DNA of 64,000 nucleotides from Candidatus Mycobacterium wuenschmannii (GTDB taxonomy: Bacteria; Actinomycetota; Actinomycetes; Mycobacteriales; Mycobacteriaceae), in the NCBI RefSeq assembly GCF_030252325.1, contig NZ_CP126981.1, positions 4,092,001-4,156,000 of the forward strand, given 5' to 3'. Both the position numbers and the translations under genes were made by a program. The notes under the pieces are model-generated. The model ran no database searches. It was not told the DNA's origin and was given only the letters and a program-made list of their open reading frames with translations. Numbering within the stretch: position 1 is the first letter of the stretch; each line of letters opens with the position of its first letter. This document shows positions 18,901-28,876 of this stretch, piece after piece.

Positions 18901-19924
18901 GATGCGCGACGGCCTGGGCATGCGACTTGAGCTCAAGCTGCACGACGCGCGGGACAGTAACGTCCGGGTGGTCGGTGCGCTGCACCGTCCGGCCGAGGGT
19001 GTGCCGGCCGACCAGCCGGGTCGCGGTCTGACCATGGCCGCCGAGCACTTCCTGATCGCTGCGCCCGAACTCGACCAGGTGGCCGCGATCAATGCCCGGC
19101 ATGAGGGGATCGCCGCGCCACCGGTGCGGCTGCTGCCGAAGAACCTGGAGCCCGCCGTGCTCGAGCCGGTTTACGGCGGAGCCGACCGGATCGTCATCGG
19201 TCAGCGCGAAGAGGATTTGGCCGCAGTACAACTGGACTTCGCGCAGAACCCGCTGCTGATGGTGCTGGGCGACACCCGGACCGGTAAGACGACCTTGCTG
19301 CGGCACATCATTCGCACCATCCGCGACAACTCCACACCGGACCGCGTCGCATTCACGGTGCTGGACCGTCGGCTGCATCTGGTCGACGAGCCGCTGTTCC
19401 CGGACAACGAGTACACCGCCAACATCGACCGGGTCACCCCGGCGATGCTCGGACTCGCGGGCCTGATCGAAAAGCGGCGCCCGCCAGCCGGTTTGGATGC
19501 TTCGCAGCTGACCGGATGGTCTTTCGAGGGCCACACCCACTACCTGATCATCGACGACGTCGACCAGATTCCGGATACCCCGGCGATGACGGGACCGTAT
19601 GTGGGACAACGCCCGTGGACGCCGCTGATCGGCCTGCTCGCGCAGGCCGGCGACCTGGGCCTGCGCGTCATCGTCACAGCGCGGGCCAGCGGTGCCGCGC
19701 ATGCGTTGATGACCAGCCCGTTGCTGCGCCGGTTCAACGACCTGCAGGCGACCACGCTGATGTTGTCGGGTAACCCGGTGGACGGCGGCAAGGTCCGCGG
19801 CCAGCGATTCGACCGGCTGCCGGCCGGTCGGGCGATCCTGCTGACCGACAGCGACACCCCGACGTACGTGCAATTGGTCAATCCGCTTGTCGACGAGAGC
19901 GTTTCCGTCGACCGCGGCCGGTGA
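15974..19924 (+). CDS. eccC3: ESX-3 FtsK/SpoIIIE-type ATPase EccC3
   Basis: 1316 residues in a single polypeptide, as in other ESX-3 systems. Two N-terminal membrane helices (about 38-85) are followed by a DUF domain and three ATPase domains. The Walker A motifs are [10 protein letters not shown] (about 479), GGAKSGKST (about 829) and GDTRTGKTT (about 1098). The first domain keeps Walker B LFVVADEF. EccC is the motor that recognises the secretion signal of Esx and PE/PPE substrates. The ATG at 15974 overlaps the eccB3 stop by four bases; a longer in-frame extension upstream is within eccB3 and is rejected. Confidence 0.97.
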   Translation: MSRLIFEARRRLPSPVTRKGSISIEAPPELPRVIPPSLLRRALPVVIVLLIVGMIVAMVATGMRLISPQTLFFPFVLLLAATAFFRGGDNKSRTEEVDAERADYLRYLSVVRDNIRAQATAQRAAAQWSHPEPADLAAIPGSRRQWERDPQDGDFLVVRAGIHSAALDTALRVNDTADEVDLEPVSHSALRSLLDTQRTVRDVPTGIDLTKLSRVTVLGDDDEVRGALRAWVAQAVTWHDPTVLGVAVATPDIEASDWSWVKWLPHVDIPAEADGVGPARYLSAKPDELAALLGPALSDRPAFTGGPSDALRHLLIIVDDPDFDLAASPLAAGRAGVTVVYRSSTPPHREQYSDPERPILRVSDGAIERWQTGGWQGYIDHADSLGVDDAVHVARRLSRWDSNPTHSGLQSTATRGATFTTLLGISDASRLDVPTMWAPRHRDEELRVPIGVTATGEPLMFDLKDEAEGGMGPHGLMIGMTGAGKSQTLMSILLSLLTTHSADRLIVIYADFKGEAGADIFRNFPQVVAVISNMAEKKSLADRFADTLRGEVARRETLLREAGRKVQGSAFNSVTEYENAVAAGHDLPPIPTLFVVADEFTLMLADHPEYAELFDYVARKGRSFRIHILFASQTLDVGKIKDIDKNTSYRIGLKVASPAVSRSIIGVEDAYHIEAGKEHKGVGFLVPAPGAAPIKFRSTYVDGIYDPPQTPKTLVVHSVPEPKLFTAGRVEPDQTTVIAKNGHDEPIAPSRKLISTIGDQLARFGPRAPELWLPPLDEVIPLSAALARASVPRGEWRWPLGEIDRPFQMRRDSLVFDARSSAGNLLIHGGAKSGKSTALQTFILSAASLHSPREVSFYCLDYGGGQLRGLEDLAHVGSVASSLEPERIRRTFGELEQLLRSRQEREVFRDKQGPDDGLGQVFLVIDNLYAFSRDNTDQFNTRNPLLSKVTELVNVGLAYGIHVVVTTPSWLEVPLAMRDGLGMRLELKLHDARDSNVRVVGALHRPAEGVPADQPGRGLTMAAEHFLIAAPELDQVAAINARHEGIAAPPVRLLPKNLEPAVLEPVYGGADRIVIGQREEDLAAVQLDFAQNPLLMVLGDTRTGKTTLLRHIIRTIRDNSTPDRVAFTVLDRRLHLVDEPLFPDNEYTANIDRVTPAMLGLAGLIEKRRPPAGLDASQLTGWSFEGHTHYLIIDDVDQIPDTPAMTGPYVGQRPWTPLIGLLAQAGDLGLRVIVTARASGAAHALMTSPLLRRFNDLQATTLMLSGNPVDGGKVRGQRFDRLPAGRAILLTDSDTPTYVQLVNPLVDESVSVDRGR

Positions 19925-19949
19925 GTTTCAACAAAAGGAGTGAGGGGTC

Positions 19950-20252
19950 ATGACACTACGGGTTGTTCCAGAAGGATTGGCGTCGGCCAGCGCGGCCGTC
20001 GAAGCGATCACCGCACGGTTGGCGGCCGCACACGCGGGCGCCGCGCCGGCCATCACCGCTGTCGTGCCGTCGGCGGCTGACCCGGTGTCGCTGCAGACCG
20101 CCGCGGGCTTCAGCGCGCAGGGCACCGAGCATGCCGCCGTCGCGGCCGAGGGCGTCGAGGAACTCGGCCGGGCCGGTGTCGGCGTGGGCGAGTCCGGCGT
20201 GAGCTATGCCGCCGGCGACGCCGCTGCCGCGGGGACATACGGCGGCGTCTGA
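19950..20252 (+). CDS. PE5: PE-family protein PE5, ESX-3 substrate
   Basis: 100 residues, a minimal PE domain with no C-terminal extension. The PE motif is [16 protein letters not shown] near the N-terminus. The C-terminal YAAGD fits the YxxxD/E type VII export signal. It forms a heterodimer with the adjacent PPE4, which is escorted by EspG3. Only two bases separate it from PPE4, and AAAAGGAG precedes the start. In M. tuberculosis PE5-PPE4 is needed for mycobactin-dependent iron use. Confidence 0.95.
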   Translation: MTLRVVPEGLASASAAVEAITARLAAAHAGAAPAITAVVPSAADPVSLQTAAGFSAQGTEHAAVAAEGVEELGRAGVGVGESGVSYAAGDAAAAGTYGGV

Positions 20253-20254
20253 CG

Positions 20255-21682
20255 ATGACCGCGCCGGTGTGGATGGCTTCGCCGCCTGAGGTGCACTCAG
20301 TGCTCCTCAGCAGCGGTCCTGGCCCGGGGTCGCTGTTGGCGGCCGCGCAGGCCTGGGCCGCGCTGAGCGCTGACTATGCCTCGGCGGCAAGCGATCTCAC
20401 CTCGCTACTGGGCGCGGTCCAGGCAGGCGCATGGGAGGGCCCGAGCGCCGAGGAATACGTGAGCGCGCACCTGCCCTACCTGGCGTGGCTCACCGAGGCC
20501 AGCGCGAACAGCGCCGGCGCGGCAACCCAGCACGAGGTCGCCGCGGCCGCATACACCTCCGCGCTGGCCGCCATGCCGACGATTCCGGAGCTGGCGACCA
20601 ATCACCTCATTCACGGCGTGCTGATCGCGACGAACTTCTTTGGGATCAATACGATTCCGATCGCGCTCAACGAGGCCGATTATGTCCGCATGTGGGTCCA
20701 GGCGGCGACCACGATGGCGAGTTACCAGGCGGTGTCCGGTGCCGCACTCGCGGCGGCGCCCCGCACCGAGGTGGCACCACCGGTGCTCAAGTCCGACAGC
20801 GCTCAGTCGGCCGCGGCCGTCCCGCCGACGGGTGACTTCTTCACCGACCTGTTCAACCAGTTGACGCAGCTGATCCAGGATCCGAGCGGGGCACTCAGTG
20901 CCATCTTCAGCAATCCGGCAGCGTGGGGTCCGCTGCTGTTCTTCATCGCCTACGAAGCGTTCTTCATCCCGTTCGGTAACACCTTCTGGTCGATCGTGCT
21001 CAGTTCGCCCGCGTGGCTCACGGTCATCCTCTACTTCGGCATCAAGGCCGCGCTGTCCGCGGGCGGTGCGGAGCCGGTTCCGGATGTCGCCGGAGTACCG
21101 GGCTTCCGGACCGGCCAGCCGACCGGCATGCCCGTCGCGGCGTTGACGTCGCCGGGCGGCGGAAGTGCCACGGCGAGTTCCGGATCGACCGCCGCGGCCG
21201 GTGCGGCCGGTGGTGCGGCCCCGGCTCCGGCGCCCGCCGCCGCCTTCCCGTACATGGTCGGTGGCATGGACCCCGACGGTGACCCCGGCCCGACGCTGAT
21301 CGACCGCGACGAGAACAAGGCGCCGGCCGGCTCGATTGCCGCTGCCGCCGCCGTCGGCGCGGCGAGCCGGGCCAAGGCGCGCACGCGCCGTCGGCGCAAG
21401 TCCGAAATGCACGATCACGCAGATGAATTCGCCGACATGAACATCGACGTCGACCCCGACTGGGGGGCGCAGGACGACCGTGAACTGGTCGCTGCCGCGG
21501 TCGCATCCGGCAACGGCTCGGGTTCCCTGGGGTTCGCCGGCACGGTGGGCAAGGACAGCTCGGCCGAGGCGTCGGGATTTGCGACGTTGAGCAGCAATGG
21601 ATTTGGCGAAGGTCCGCGCATTCCGATGGTGCCGGGAACCTGGGAGCCGGAGTCATCGGAGGGGGAGGGGGACCACAGCTGA
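20255..21682 (+). CDS. PPE4: PPE-family protein PPE4, ESX-3 substrate
   Basis: 475 residues. The PPE domain occupies about 1-175, with [13 protein letters not shown] at its start, followed by [21 protein letters not shown]. Two hydrophobic stretches (about 215-275) and an Ala/Gly/Pro-rich linker precede a basic patch, [11 protein letters not shown], and an acidic tail. It pairs with PE5 and binds EspG3 through the PPE helix tip. A role in siderophore-mediated iron acquisition at the cell envelope is known for the M. tuberculosis protein. Confidence 0.95.
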   Translation: MTAPVWMASPPEVHSVLLSSGPGPGSLLAAAQAWAALSADYASAASDLTSLLGAVQAGAWEGPSAEEYVSAHLPYLAWLTEASANSAGAATQHEVAAAAYTSALAAMPTIPELATNHLIHGVLIATNFFGINTIPIALNEADYVRMWVQAATTMASYQAVSGAALAAAPRTEVAPPVLKSDSAQSAAAVPPTGDFFTDLFNQLTQLIQDPSGALSAIFSNPAAWGPLLFFIAYEAFFIPFGNTFWSIVLSSPAWLTVILYFGIKAALSAGGAEPVPDVAGVPGFRTGQPTGMPVAALTSPGGGSATASSGSTAAAGAAGGAAPAPAPAAAFPYMVGGMDPDGDPGPTLIDRDENKAPAGSIAAAAAVGAASRAKARTRRRRKSEMHDHADEFADMNIDVDPDWGAQDDRELVAAAVASGNGSGSLGFAGTVGKDSSAEASGFATLSSNGFGEGPRIPMVPGTWEPESSEGEGDHS

Positions 21683-21731
21683 GCATGTGTTCGGGAGGCA
21701 ACGGTAATCGGATGAGGAAAGGGTTTCAGGG

Positions 21732-22025
21732 ATGAGTTTGTTGGATGCTCACATTCCGCAGTTGGTGGCGTCGCAGTCGGCGTTTGGTGCCAAGGCGGGT
21801 TTGATGCGGTCGACGATTGGTCAGGCCGAGCAGGAGGCGATGTCGTCGCAGGCGTTTCACGCCGGGGATTCGGCGGCGGCGTTTCAGGCGGCGCATGCCC
21901 GTTTTGTGGCGGCGGCGGCGAAGGTGAACTCGCTGTTGGATATCGCGCAGGCCAACTTGGGTGATGCGGCGGGTACGTATGTGGCCGCGGACAGTGCTGC
22001 GGCGAGCAGCTACCCGGGCTTCTGA
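21732..22025 (+). CDS. esxG: WXG100 protein EsxG
   Basis: 97 residues, a WXG100-fold partner of EsxH. The WXG turn is replaced by SQAFH, as in EsxG homologues. The C-terminal YVAAD matches the YxxxD/E export motif. Preceded by GGAAAGGG. It forms the secreted EsxG-EsxH heterodimer needed for iron acquisition. Codon use changes here: many G- and T-ending codons (gcg, ttt, ttg) compared with neighbouring genes, as in other esx gene pairs. Confidence 0.97.
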   Translation: MSLLDAHIPQLVASQSAFGAKAGLMRSTIGQAEQEAMSSQAFHAGDSAAAFQAAHARFVAAAAKVNSLLDIAQANLGDAAGTYVAADSAAASSYPGF

Positions 22026-22056
22026 GTCGCTGGCTGATTAATCGAAAGGGTTTGTG

Positions 22057-22347
22057 ATGTCGCAGATTATGTACAACTACCCGGCGATGCTGGCGCATTC
22101 GGCGGACATGGCGGGCTATGCCGGCACGATTCAGAGTCTGGGTGCCGACATCTCTGCTGAGCAGGCTGCGTTGCAGTCGGCGTGGCAGGGTGACACCGGG
22201 TTGAGCTACCAGGCGTGGCAGGCGCAGTGGAACCAGGCGCTGGAGCAGTTGGTGCTGTCGTATCGGGCGATGGCGAGCACGCACGAGAACAACACCACCT
22301 CGATGCTGGCTCGCGACTCGGCCGAGGGCGCCAAGTGGGGCGGTTAG
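22057..22347 (+). CDS. esxH: WXG100 protein EsxH (TB10.4-like)
   Basis: 96 residues, very close to M. tuberculosis EsxH. It starts [18 protein letters not shown], and the WXG motif lies in QSAWQGDTG. The tail carries [12 protein letters not shown], which includes a zinc-site histidine of the known dimer. ATG 22057 is preferred to an in-frame GTG one codon earlier. It lies 31 bases after esxG and will be co-translated with it. Confidence 0.97.
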   Translation: MSQIMYNYPAMLAHSADMAGYAGTIQSLGADISAEQAALQSAWQGDTGLSYQAWQAQWNQALEQLVLSYRAMASTHENNTTSMLARDSAEGAKWGG

Positions 22348-22360
22348 GCCCACAACGTCG

Positions 22361-23230
22361 ATGACCAACCAGCCCAACGCCGTCGAGCTGACTGTTGAGC
22401 AGGCGTGGTGCATCGCTGAGACCGTGGGAGCGGGCACGTTCCCGTGGGTGCTGGCGATCACCACGCCCTACACCGATGCCGCCGAACGGGGTGCGTTTCT
22501 CGCAGCCCAGACCGCCGAACTTGCCCGCATGGGCATGGTGTCGGCCGATGGCGCCATCAATGCGGCAGTGGCCGAATGGATTCGGGTTGTGTGCTTTCCG
22601 GAGCGGTGGCTGGACCTGCGCTACGTGGGTTCGGCCGCCGCATCCGGGGGCGACGATCTGCTGCGCGGGATCATCGCCCGCCGCGGCGGTAAAACCGTTG
22701 TGGCGCTGCGCAATGCGCAGTTGGTCACCTTTACGTCGATGGATGTCCACGATGCCCGCGCGCTGGTGCCGATCCTCGGTGTCGGCCTGGCGCAGCGCCC
22801 GCCGGCACGATTCGACGAGTTCAACCTGCCCGCCCAGGTCGGCGCGCGGGCAGACGAGCGGCTACGCAATGGCACGCCGCTCGCCGAAGTCCTTGACTAC
22901 CTTGGCATTCCCCAGTCGGCGCGCGCCGTGGTCGAATCGGTGTTCACCGGACCGCGCAGCTACGTGGAGATCGTCGCGGGCTGTCACCACGACGGTCGGC
23001 ACACCAGCACCGAGGTCGGCATGAGCATCGTCGACACCACGGAGGGCAGGGTGCTGGTGAGCCCGTCGCGGGCCTTCGACGGCGAATGGGTCTCGACGTT
23101 CAGCCCCGGCACCTCCTTTGCCGTCGCCGTCGCCGTCGAACAGCTCACCGGCCAACTGCCGGACGGTCATTGGTTCGAAGGCAACCGGCTCTCCCGAGAC
23201 TTCAGCAGCTCCACCACCCAAACTGTCTGA
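22361..23230 (+). CDS. espG3: ESX-3 chaperone EspG3
   Basis: 289 residues, the EspG length and fold pattern. It starts [20 protein letters not shown] and ends in the [16 protein letters not shown] segment. EspG3 is a cytosolic chaperone that binds the tip of ESX-3-specific PPE proteins such as PPE4, keeping PE-PPE dimers soluble and sorting them to this system. It sits 13 bases after esxH. Confidence 0.95.
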   Translation: MTNQPNAVELTVEQAWCIAETVGAGTFPWVLAITTPYTDAAERGAFLAAQTAELARMGMVSADGAINAAVAEWIRVVCFPERWLDLRYVGSAAASGGDDLLRGIIARRGGKTVVALRNAQLVTFTSMDVHDARALVPILGVGLAQRPPARFDEFNLPAQVGARADERLRNGTPLAEVLDYLGIPQSARAVVESVFTGPRSYVEIVAGCHHDGRHTSTEVGMSIVDTTEGRVLVSPSRAFDGEWVSTFSPGTSFAVAVAVEQLTGQLPDGHWFEGNRLSRDFSSSTTQTV

Positions 23231-23304
23231 CCCAACACTGCGAACACACGTCGTTCCACAACAGAAAGAGAAGCAATGTTCCGCGAAATCCTGAGGAGTC
23301 GGTG

Positions 23305-24720
23305 ATGTCCAGCGCTGTCATTCCCATCGTGCGGGTCGCCATCCTGGCGGACAGCAGGCTGACTGAAATCGCCCTGCCCGCGGACCTGCCGCTGCGCGAA
23401 ATCCTGCCCGCTGTCGAGCGATTGGTTGTTCCCACCGTCGCCGACGATGCGGCGGGCACCGGTGCGGAAGCTGCGACGCCGGCACGACTCAGCCTCGCCC
23501 CCATCGGCGGAGCGCCGTTCAGCCTGGACGCGAGTCTCGGCACGGTCGGCGTGGTCGACGGTGACCTGCTGGCGCTACAGCCGATTCCGGTCGGACCCGC
23601 GGCGCCCGGCATCGTCGAGGACATCGCCGACGCCGCGGTCATCTTCTCGACGTCGCGTCTCAAGCCGTGGGGTACCGCGCACATCCAGCGGGGCGCCATC
23701 GCCGGTCTAATCGGATTGCTCTGGGCCGCAACCGGTCTCGGGGTCGTGCACCGCGTGGTCACCGGTGCGCCGGTCGGCGCGTTCGTGGTCGGTGCGATCG
23801 CTCTGCTCAGCGTCCTCGCCGGTCTGTTCGCGCGGTCGCCGCGCGCCGGTGCGGCGCTGTCCGCAGCCGCCCTGGTTCCGCTCGCGGCGGCGCTGGCCCT
23901 CGCGGTCCCGGGACACTTCGGGACGCCACAGATCACCCTCGCCGCAGCCGGGGTGGCTGCCTGGTCACTGATCAGCCTGATCCTGCCGCAGCGCGAAAAC
24001 CGGGGCAGCATTAGCTTTTTCACCGCTACCACGGTGCTGGGTATCGGTGTCCTGCTGGCCGCCGGCGCGAGCTCGCTGTGGGCGCTGCCGCTGGTGACGT
24101 TGGGTGCCGGGCTGCTCGTGGTGGCGTTGCTGGTCACCGTCGAGGCTCCGCAACTGTCCGCGCTGTGGGCGCGGTTCCCGCTGCCGGTGATTCCGGCTCC
24201 CGGCGACCCGACCCCGTCGGCGCCGTCGTCGCGGGTGTTGGCGGACCTGCCGCGCCGCGTCCGGATCAGTGACGCGCACCAGACCGGATTCATCGCCGGT
24301 GCGGTGCTGCTCAGCGTGATCGGATCGCTGGCCATCGCATGGCGGCCCGAAACCCTGTCGCCGTGGGGCTGGTACGTGATCGCCGCGACCGCGGCGGCCT
24401 CCGCGCTGCGGGCCCGGGTCTGGGACTCGGCGTCCATCAAGGCGTGGCTGCTGGCTCAGCCGCATCTGGTGGGCCTGTCGCTGGTGATGCTCTACACCGC
24501 GAGCGCGCACTACCTGACCGCGCTGGTGATCGGCGCGGTGCTCGCGGTGCTGGTGGCGGGCTGGGTGACCGTGGCGCTGAGCCCGGCGATCGCGTCGCCG
24601 GACACCTACTCGCTGCCCGTGCGCCGACTGGTGGGCTTCGTCGCGTCCGGAATCGACGCGTCGCTCATCCCGGTGCTGGCCTACCTCGTCGGACTGTTCG
24701 CGTGGGTGCTTGATCGATGA
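23305..24720 (+). CDS. eccD3: ESX-3 membrane channel component EccD3
   Basis: 471 residues. An N-terminal ubiquitin-like domain (about 1-95, VRVAILADSRLTEIALPADLPL) and a cytosolic linker are followed by about 11 membrane helices (125 to the end). EccD dimers line the putative export channel. The start at ATG 23305 is favoured because CTGAGGAG lies upstream; an in-frame longer version would run into unrelated sequence. It ends with a four-base overlap with mycP3. Confidence 0.95.
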   Translation: MSSAVIPIVRVAILADSRLTEIALPADLPLREILPAVERLVVPTVADDAAGTGAEAATPARLSLAPIGGAPFSLDASLGTVGVVDGDLLALQPIPVGPAAPGIVEDIADAAVIFSTSRLKPWGTAHIQRGAIAGLIGLLWAATGLGVVHRVVTGAPVGAFVVGAIALLSVLAGLFARSPRAGAALSAAALVPLAAALALAVPGHFGTPQITLAAAGVAAWSLISLILPQRENRGSISFFTATTVLGIGVLLAAGASSLWALPLVTLGAGLLVVALLVTVEAPQLSALWARFPLPVIPAPGDPTPSAPSSRVLADLPRRVRISDAHQTGFIAGAVLLSVIGSLAIAWRPETLSPWGWYVIAATAAASALRARVWDSASIKAWLLAQPHLVGLSLVMLYTASAHYLTALVIGAVLAVLVAGWVTVALSPAIASPDTYSLPVRRLVGFVASGIDASLIPVLAYLVGLFAWVLDR

Positions 24721-26108
24721 GCTCTGCCCGCACTCGGCGATTCGGTTGCCTCGCAGCGGCGGTGCTGGCCACGCTGTGGGTCTGCCCGCCCGCGTCGGCG
24801 ATCGACCGTCCCCAGGTCGATCCCGGTGCCGCGCCGCCGCCCGGCGCGCCCGGCCCCGTCGCGCCGATGGAGAAGAACGGCGAGTGCAGCGCGACCGGCC
24901 TCATCACCGGCACCGACGTCAAGGCGGTGCCACCGAGCCAGCAAACGCTGGATCCGGCTGCGGCATGGCAGTTTTCGCGCGGCGACGGCCAGTTGGTCGC
25001 GGTGCTGGACACCGGGGTGCGCCCGGGCCCACGACTGCCCGGTGTCCAAGCCGGCGGTGACTATGTCGAATCGACCGACGGTCTCACCGACTGCGACGGT
25101 CGTGGGACCGCGGTCGCCGGACTGATCGCCGGCCAACCCGGCGACGACGGCTTCACCGGGATCGCGCCGGGTGCCCGCCTGGTGTCACTGCGGGTGACAT
25201 CGTCGAAATTCTCGACGCGCGGTGCGGGTGGCGATCCCGCCATCGGACGCGCAGTCGTCGACGTGACGGCCCTCGGTCGCGCGATCGTGCACGCCGCCGA
25301 CCTCGGCGCCCGCGTGATCACCGTCTCGGGCATCACCTGCCTGCCCGCCGACCGCAACGTCGACCAGGGTGCGCTCGGGGCGGCGATCCGCTACGCGGCC
25401 GTCGACAAGGACGCGGTGATCGTGGCCGCCGCGGGCAACATCGGCGCCGCCGGCGCGGCCAGCGGTTCGGCGTGCGACGCGAATCCGCTGACCGACCTGG
25501 CGCGTCCGGACGATGCGCGCAATTGGGCTGGCGTGACGTCGGTTTCGGTGCCGTCATGGTGGCAGCCGTACGTGCTGTCCGTCGGATCGTTGACGCCTGG
25601 CGACCAGCCGTCGAAGTTCACCATGGCCGGACCGTGGGTGGGCATCGCGGCGCCCGGCGAGAACATCGTTTCGGTGAGCAACCGCGACGACGGCGGACTG
25701 GCCAACGGCTTGCCCAACGAGCACCAGCAATTGGTGCCGCTGGCCGGTACCAGCTACGCCGCCGGATACGTCTCGGGCGTCGCCGCATTGGTGCGCAATA
25801 AGTACCCGGAGCTGAACTCGACCCAGGTGATCCAGCGGATCACCGCGTCGGCGCACAACGGGGCCCGCGCGCCGTCCAACGTCGTCGGCGCGGGCGCCGT
25901 CGACCCGGTGGCCGCGCTTACCTGGCAGCTGCCCGCCAACGCGCACGGTGACGCGTCGCCGGTGAAACACGTTGCGGCGCCGCCACCCGCAGCCCCCAAG
26001 AGCCCCTGGCCCAAGATCGTCGCCTTCGGCGGAACGGCCGCACTCGTACTGGCCGTCGTGGCCGCTGCCGCGATCGCCGCTCGACGTCGAAAGGAAGTGT
26101 CGCTGTGA
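24717..26108 (+). CDS. mycP3: ESX-3 mycosin MycP3, catalytic His apparently replaced by Arg
   Basis: 463 residues: signal peptide (1 to about 29, ending PPASA), N-terminal extension, subtilisin-like domain, proline linker and a C-terminal membrane helix (about 434-455). Asp98 (VAVLDTGV) and Ser346 (AGTSYAAG) of the triad and the oxyanion Asn (AAAGNIG) are present. At the position of the catalytic His, normally DCDGHGT in MycP3, the sequence reads DCDGRGT, with CGT coding Arg129. A His codon CAT would differ by one base. Mycosins stabilise the EccBCDE complex, and for ESX-1 and ESX-5 their protease activity is reported to be dispensable for secretion, so an inactive protein could still work. 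Overlaps eccD3 and eccE3 by four bases. Confidence 0.95.
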   Translation: MSSARTRRFGCLAAAVLATLWVCPPASAIDRPQVDPGAAPPPGAPGPVAPMEKNGECSATGLITGTDVKAVPPSQQTLDPAAAWQFSRGDGQLVAVLDTGVRPGPRLPGVQAGGDYVESTDGLTDCDGRGTAVAGLIAGQPGDDGFTGIAPGARLVSLRVTSSKFSTRGAGGDPAIGRAVVDVTALGRAIVHAADLGARVITVSGITCLPADRNVDQGALGAAIRYAAVDKDAVIVAAAGNIGAAGAASGSACDANPLTDLARPDDARNWAGVTSVSVPSWWQPYVLSVGSLTPGDQPSKFTMAGPWVGIAAPGENIVSVSNRDDGGLANGLPNEHQQLVPLAGTSYAAGYVSGVAALVRNKYPELNSTQVIQRITASAHNGARAPSNVVGAGAVDPVAALTWQLPANAHGDASPVKHVAAPPPAAPKSPWPKIVAFGGTAALVLAVVAAAAIAARRRKEVSL

Positions 26109-27091
26109 GCGCACACCAAACCACCTCGCCGCCCACCGGGCGAATCACGTTGGTGCTGTTGGCCATAGTGGCGGCGGCCCTTGGTTATCCCTGGCACACG
26201 GTGCGCGAGCGCTGGGTGCTCGGCGTCGCGGTCGCCGTGGTGATAGTGCTGCTGACCCGCTGGAAGGGGCTGCCGATCACCACGATCCTGCGCCGCCGGC
26301 TGGCCATCCTGCGCCCGAACCGGGGCGTTCGCCGCGCCGACGAATCGGTCACCGACGTTCGGACGACGGCGCTGCTGCGCGTAACCCCACCGCTGGGCGA
26401 TGCCGACACGCTGCCGCTGGCGCTGATCGCTGGCTACGCGGAGCGCTACGGCCTGCGCGCCGACGCGATTCGCGTCACCAGCCGCGACAGCACGTCGGAG
26501 CTGGGCACCCGCGAACGGGAGACCTGGATCGGTGTAACGCTCTCCGCCGCAGACAATCTCGCGGCCTTGCAGGCCCGCTCGGCGCAGATTCCGCTGCATG
26601 AGACGGCCGAGGTGGCGGCTCGTCGGCTCGCCGACCACCTGCGGGAGAGCGGTTGGTCCGCGGCAATCGCGAACCCCGACGACGTCCCGTCACCCTTCCC
26701 GCGCAACGCCCGCGAGTCGTGGGCCGGCGTCAGCCAGGGCAGCACGAATCACGTTGCCGCGTATGGGGTCAAGGTCGACACCGCGCTGCCCAACACGCTC
26801 GCGGCGATCTGGTCCTACCCGGTCCCTGAGGTCTGGACCGCTGCCGAGATCTCCGGCGCCGGACCCGACCAGACGCTGGCGGTCGCCTGCGCATTCCGCA
26901 CCGACGCCGCGCCCGCGGCGGGCGGTCCGCTGCCCGGGTTGATCTCGAAGTCCGGCGTTCAGCGTGCGGCGCTCACGGCACTGGACCCGCTGACCAGCGA
27001 GCGTCTCGACGGCCACGTCGCGCTGCCCGAGGCGCTGCTGCTCGAGCGCCTGCGCTGGGCCAGCACCGCACTGCCGCAACCGGTCGCCTAA
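26105..27091 (+). CDS. eccE3: ESX-3 membrane component EccE3
   Basis: 328 residues starting with GTG in a four-base overlap with mycP3. Two N-terminal membrane helices (ITLVLLAIVAAALGYPW and WVLGVAVAVVIVLLT, about 14-58) are followed by a cytosolic domain. EccE completes the EccB-C-D-E membrane complex. It is the last gene of the ESX-3 operon; its end overlaps the convergent amidohydrolase gene by four bases. Confidence 0.93.
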   Translation: MSAHQTTSPPTGRITLVLLAIVAAALGYPWHTVRERWVLGVAVAVVIVLLTRWKGLPITTILRRRLAILRPNRGVRRADESVTDVRTTALLRVTPPLGDADTLPLALIAGYAERYGLRADAIRVTSRDSTSELGTRERETWIGVTLSAADNLAALQARSAQIPLHETAEVAARRLADHLRESGWSAAIANPDDVPSPFPRNARESWAGVSQGSTNHVAAYGVKVDTALPNTLAAIWSYPVPEVWTAAEISGAGPDQTLAVACAFRTDAAPAAGGPLPGLISKSGVQRAALTALDPLTSERLDGHVALPEALLLERLRWASTALPQPVA

Positions 27092-27975
27092 CCGGTCAGC
27101 CCGAACAGGGCGGCGGCGTTGTCGTGGAAGACGCCGCGCAGCCACGCGTCGTCGACCCCGGGCAGGTCGGTGAGCGAGCGCATCGCGTCGGCGTAGCCGT
27201 AGGGGATGTTGGGGAAGTCGCTGCCGAACAGAATGCGATCGCCTAAGTCGCGCAGTCGGTTTCGCTGCGACGGTGGAAATGGCATCGACTCCTCGACGAA
27301 CGGGGTGAAAGCCATCGTGGTGTCGAGGCGGACGTCGGCCGCGTTCTCGCAGATGTCCATGAACTCGACGTATTCCGGCATGCCCAGGTGTGCGACGATC
27401 AGCTTCAGCCGTGGAAAGCGTTGCAGCAGAAGCTGAATCGGCTCCGGTCCGGTGTGCTCGCCGGGCGCGGGACCGGACCCGCAGTGGATCACGACCGGGA
27501 CACCGGCGTCCTCGATGACACCCCAGACCGGGTCGAGCAGGGGGTCGTTGGGTTCGTACCGGCCCACCTGAATGTGCGCCTTGAAAACCCGCGTCCCGTC
27601 GGCGATCGCTGTCCCGACGTAGTCGCCGACGCCGGGCTCGGGGTAAAACGTCGCGGTCGCAAGGCAATCCGGCGTCGCCCGGGCGAACTGCACTGCCCAC
27701 TGGTTGAGCCAGGCCGCCATCTGTGGCTTGTGTGGGTAAACCAGCGCGGTGAAGCCGCGGACGCCGAAGTCGCGCAACGTCCGTACTCGGTCGGACTCCG
27801 CGGTCCGATAGGTGATCGGCCACTCGCGACCCACCAGCGGTCCCGCGGAGTCGAAGTACTGCCACACCTTGTCCATCACCGATTTCGGCATGAAGTGGGT
27901 GTGCACGTCGACCACGCCGGGCAGGCCCAGTGCGGACCACAGCGCCCGTACCTCGGCGGCCTCGTCGTCGGCCAT
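27088..27975 (-). CDS. Amidohydrolase-2 family metal-dependent hydrolase/decarboxylase
   Basis: 295-residue TIM-barrel protein of the amidohydrolase-2 (ACMSD-like) family. The metal-site motif VDVHTHF (HxH) lies near the N-terminus, VVIHCG and IVAHLGMPEYVEF supply further histidines, and FGSDFPNIPYG gives the catalytic Asp. Related enzymes decarboxylate aromatic acids or hydrolyse lactones; the substrate is unknown. It lies 69 bases downstream of the sulfotransferase on the same strand, so the sulfatase, sulfotransferase and this gene may form one operon. Confidence 0.85.
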   Translation of the reverse strand: MADDEAAEVRALWSALGLPGVVDVHTHFMPKSVMDKVWQYFDSAGPLVGREWPITYRTAESDRVRTLRDFGVRGFTALVYPHKPQMAAWLNQWAVQFARATPDCLATATFYPEPGVGDYVGTAIADGTRVFKAHIQVGRYEPNDPLLDPVWGVIEDAGVPVVIHCGSGPAPGEHTGPEPIQLLLQRFPRLKLIVAHLGMPEYVEFMDICENAADVRLDTTMAFTPFVEESMPFPPSQRNRLRDLGDRILFGSDFPNIPYGYADAMRSLTDLPGVDDAWLRGVFHDNAAALFGLTG

Positions 27976-28044
27976 GCTCCATCCTCGGGTCGTCAGTCCG
28001 GCGGGTTTTCTTCCTCGCTCAGGGTGGGCGGCTGAACCGATCGG

Positions 28045-28842
28045 TTACTCGGGCAGCCCGAGCCGCCGGGCGTCGTCACGGTAGCGCTCCACCCACTCGT
28101 CGGAGCGCTCGGTGGCCTCCGGTGCCGGGGGCGGTGCGAGTCGCGGATCCTGGCCGATCGCCTCCAGCACTGAGGCGACAGTCGAACTCAAACTGCCCCA
28201 CAGCAGCGGATAGGGCACGTCGATCGGCTCGATGCCCTCTTCGGCGAACCATGCGCGCCAGCACTCGTTCTGCTCGCGCAGCATCGAGACGGCATGGGCA
28301 ATCGCGCCGGCGTGATACGTGGCCTTCGACTCGTGCTCGGCGTGCGGTCGGCCGCGCCACATTCGGGTCTGGACGGCACGCCAGAACGACACCGCCTGCG
28401 ACACCACGTCGGGCCGATGGACGTGCACGTAGACCGGTTCGCTGCCGATCACGTCGCGGATCGCGGTGCGCAGCCCGTCCCCGGAGCGATCGGGCAGCGA
28501 CGACGCGCGCTGTTGCAGCAGCGGCGTCTGGTTCCACATCAGCTTGCCGCCCCAGATCCCGTTGGGCGTCCGCCCGGAGCTGCGGATGTGTTCCCGCCAG
28601 GCCACCGACGACGCGGTATCCGGCATGCCGGGATCGACCGGGTCCAGCAGGTGCAGGATCGTCTCGTCCTCGGCGTCGGCGAACCACTGCCTCGGCTGGG
28701 GCGCCATCCCGGTGGTCGGCAGGTACTGGAAGAACTCCTGCGGCTCGCCGGCCGTCCCGGTGGCCCTCAGCGACTCGGCCAACAACGTGCTGCCACAGCG
28801 CTGCGAGGCAAGCACGAGATAGGACGTCGGATGCGCGGGCAC
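28045..28842 (-). CDS. Stf0-type sulfotransferase (Rv0295c-like)
   Basis: 265 residues. The PAPS 5'-phosphosulfate loop is [18 protein letters not shown] at residues about 8-25, typical of Stf0 trehalose-2-sulfotransferase relatives. A second PAPS element [20 protein letters not shown] lies near 140-158. The family moves sulfate from PAPS to trehalose or related lipids; Stf0 starts sulfolipid synthesis in M. tuberculosis, but Rv0295c itself has no proven substrate. It lies 34 bases after the sulfatase gene. Confidence 0.88.
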   Translation of the reverse strand: MPAHPTSYLVLASQRCGSTLLAESLRATGTAGEPQEFFQYLPTTGMAPQPRQWFADAEDETILHLLDPVDPGMPDTASSVAWREHIRSSGRTPNGIWGGKLMWNQTPLLQQRASSLPDRSGDGLRTAIRDVIGSEPVYVHVHRPDVVSQAVSFWRAVQTRMWRGRPHAEHESKATYHAGAIAHAVSMLREQNECWRAWFAEEGIEPIDVPYPLLWGSLSSTVASVLEAIGQDPRLAPPPAPEATERSDEWVERYRDDARRLGLPE

Positions 28843-28876
28843 CGAGAGAGCCTAACCGCCCACCCACCGGTCGTGT

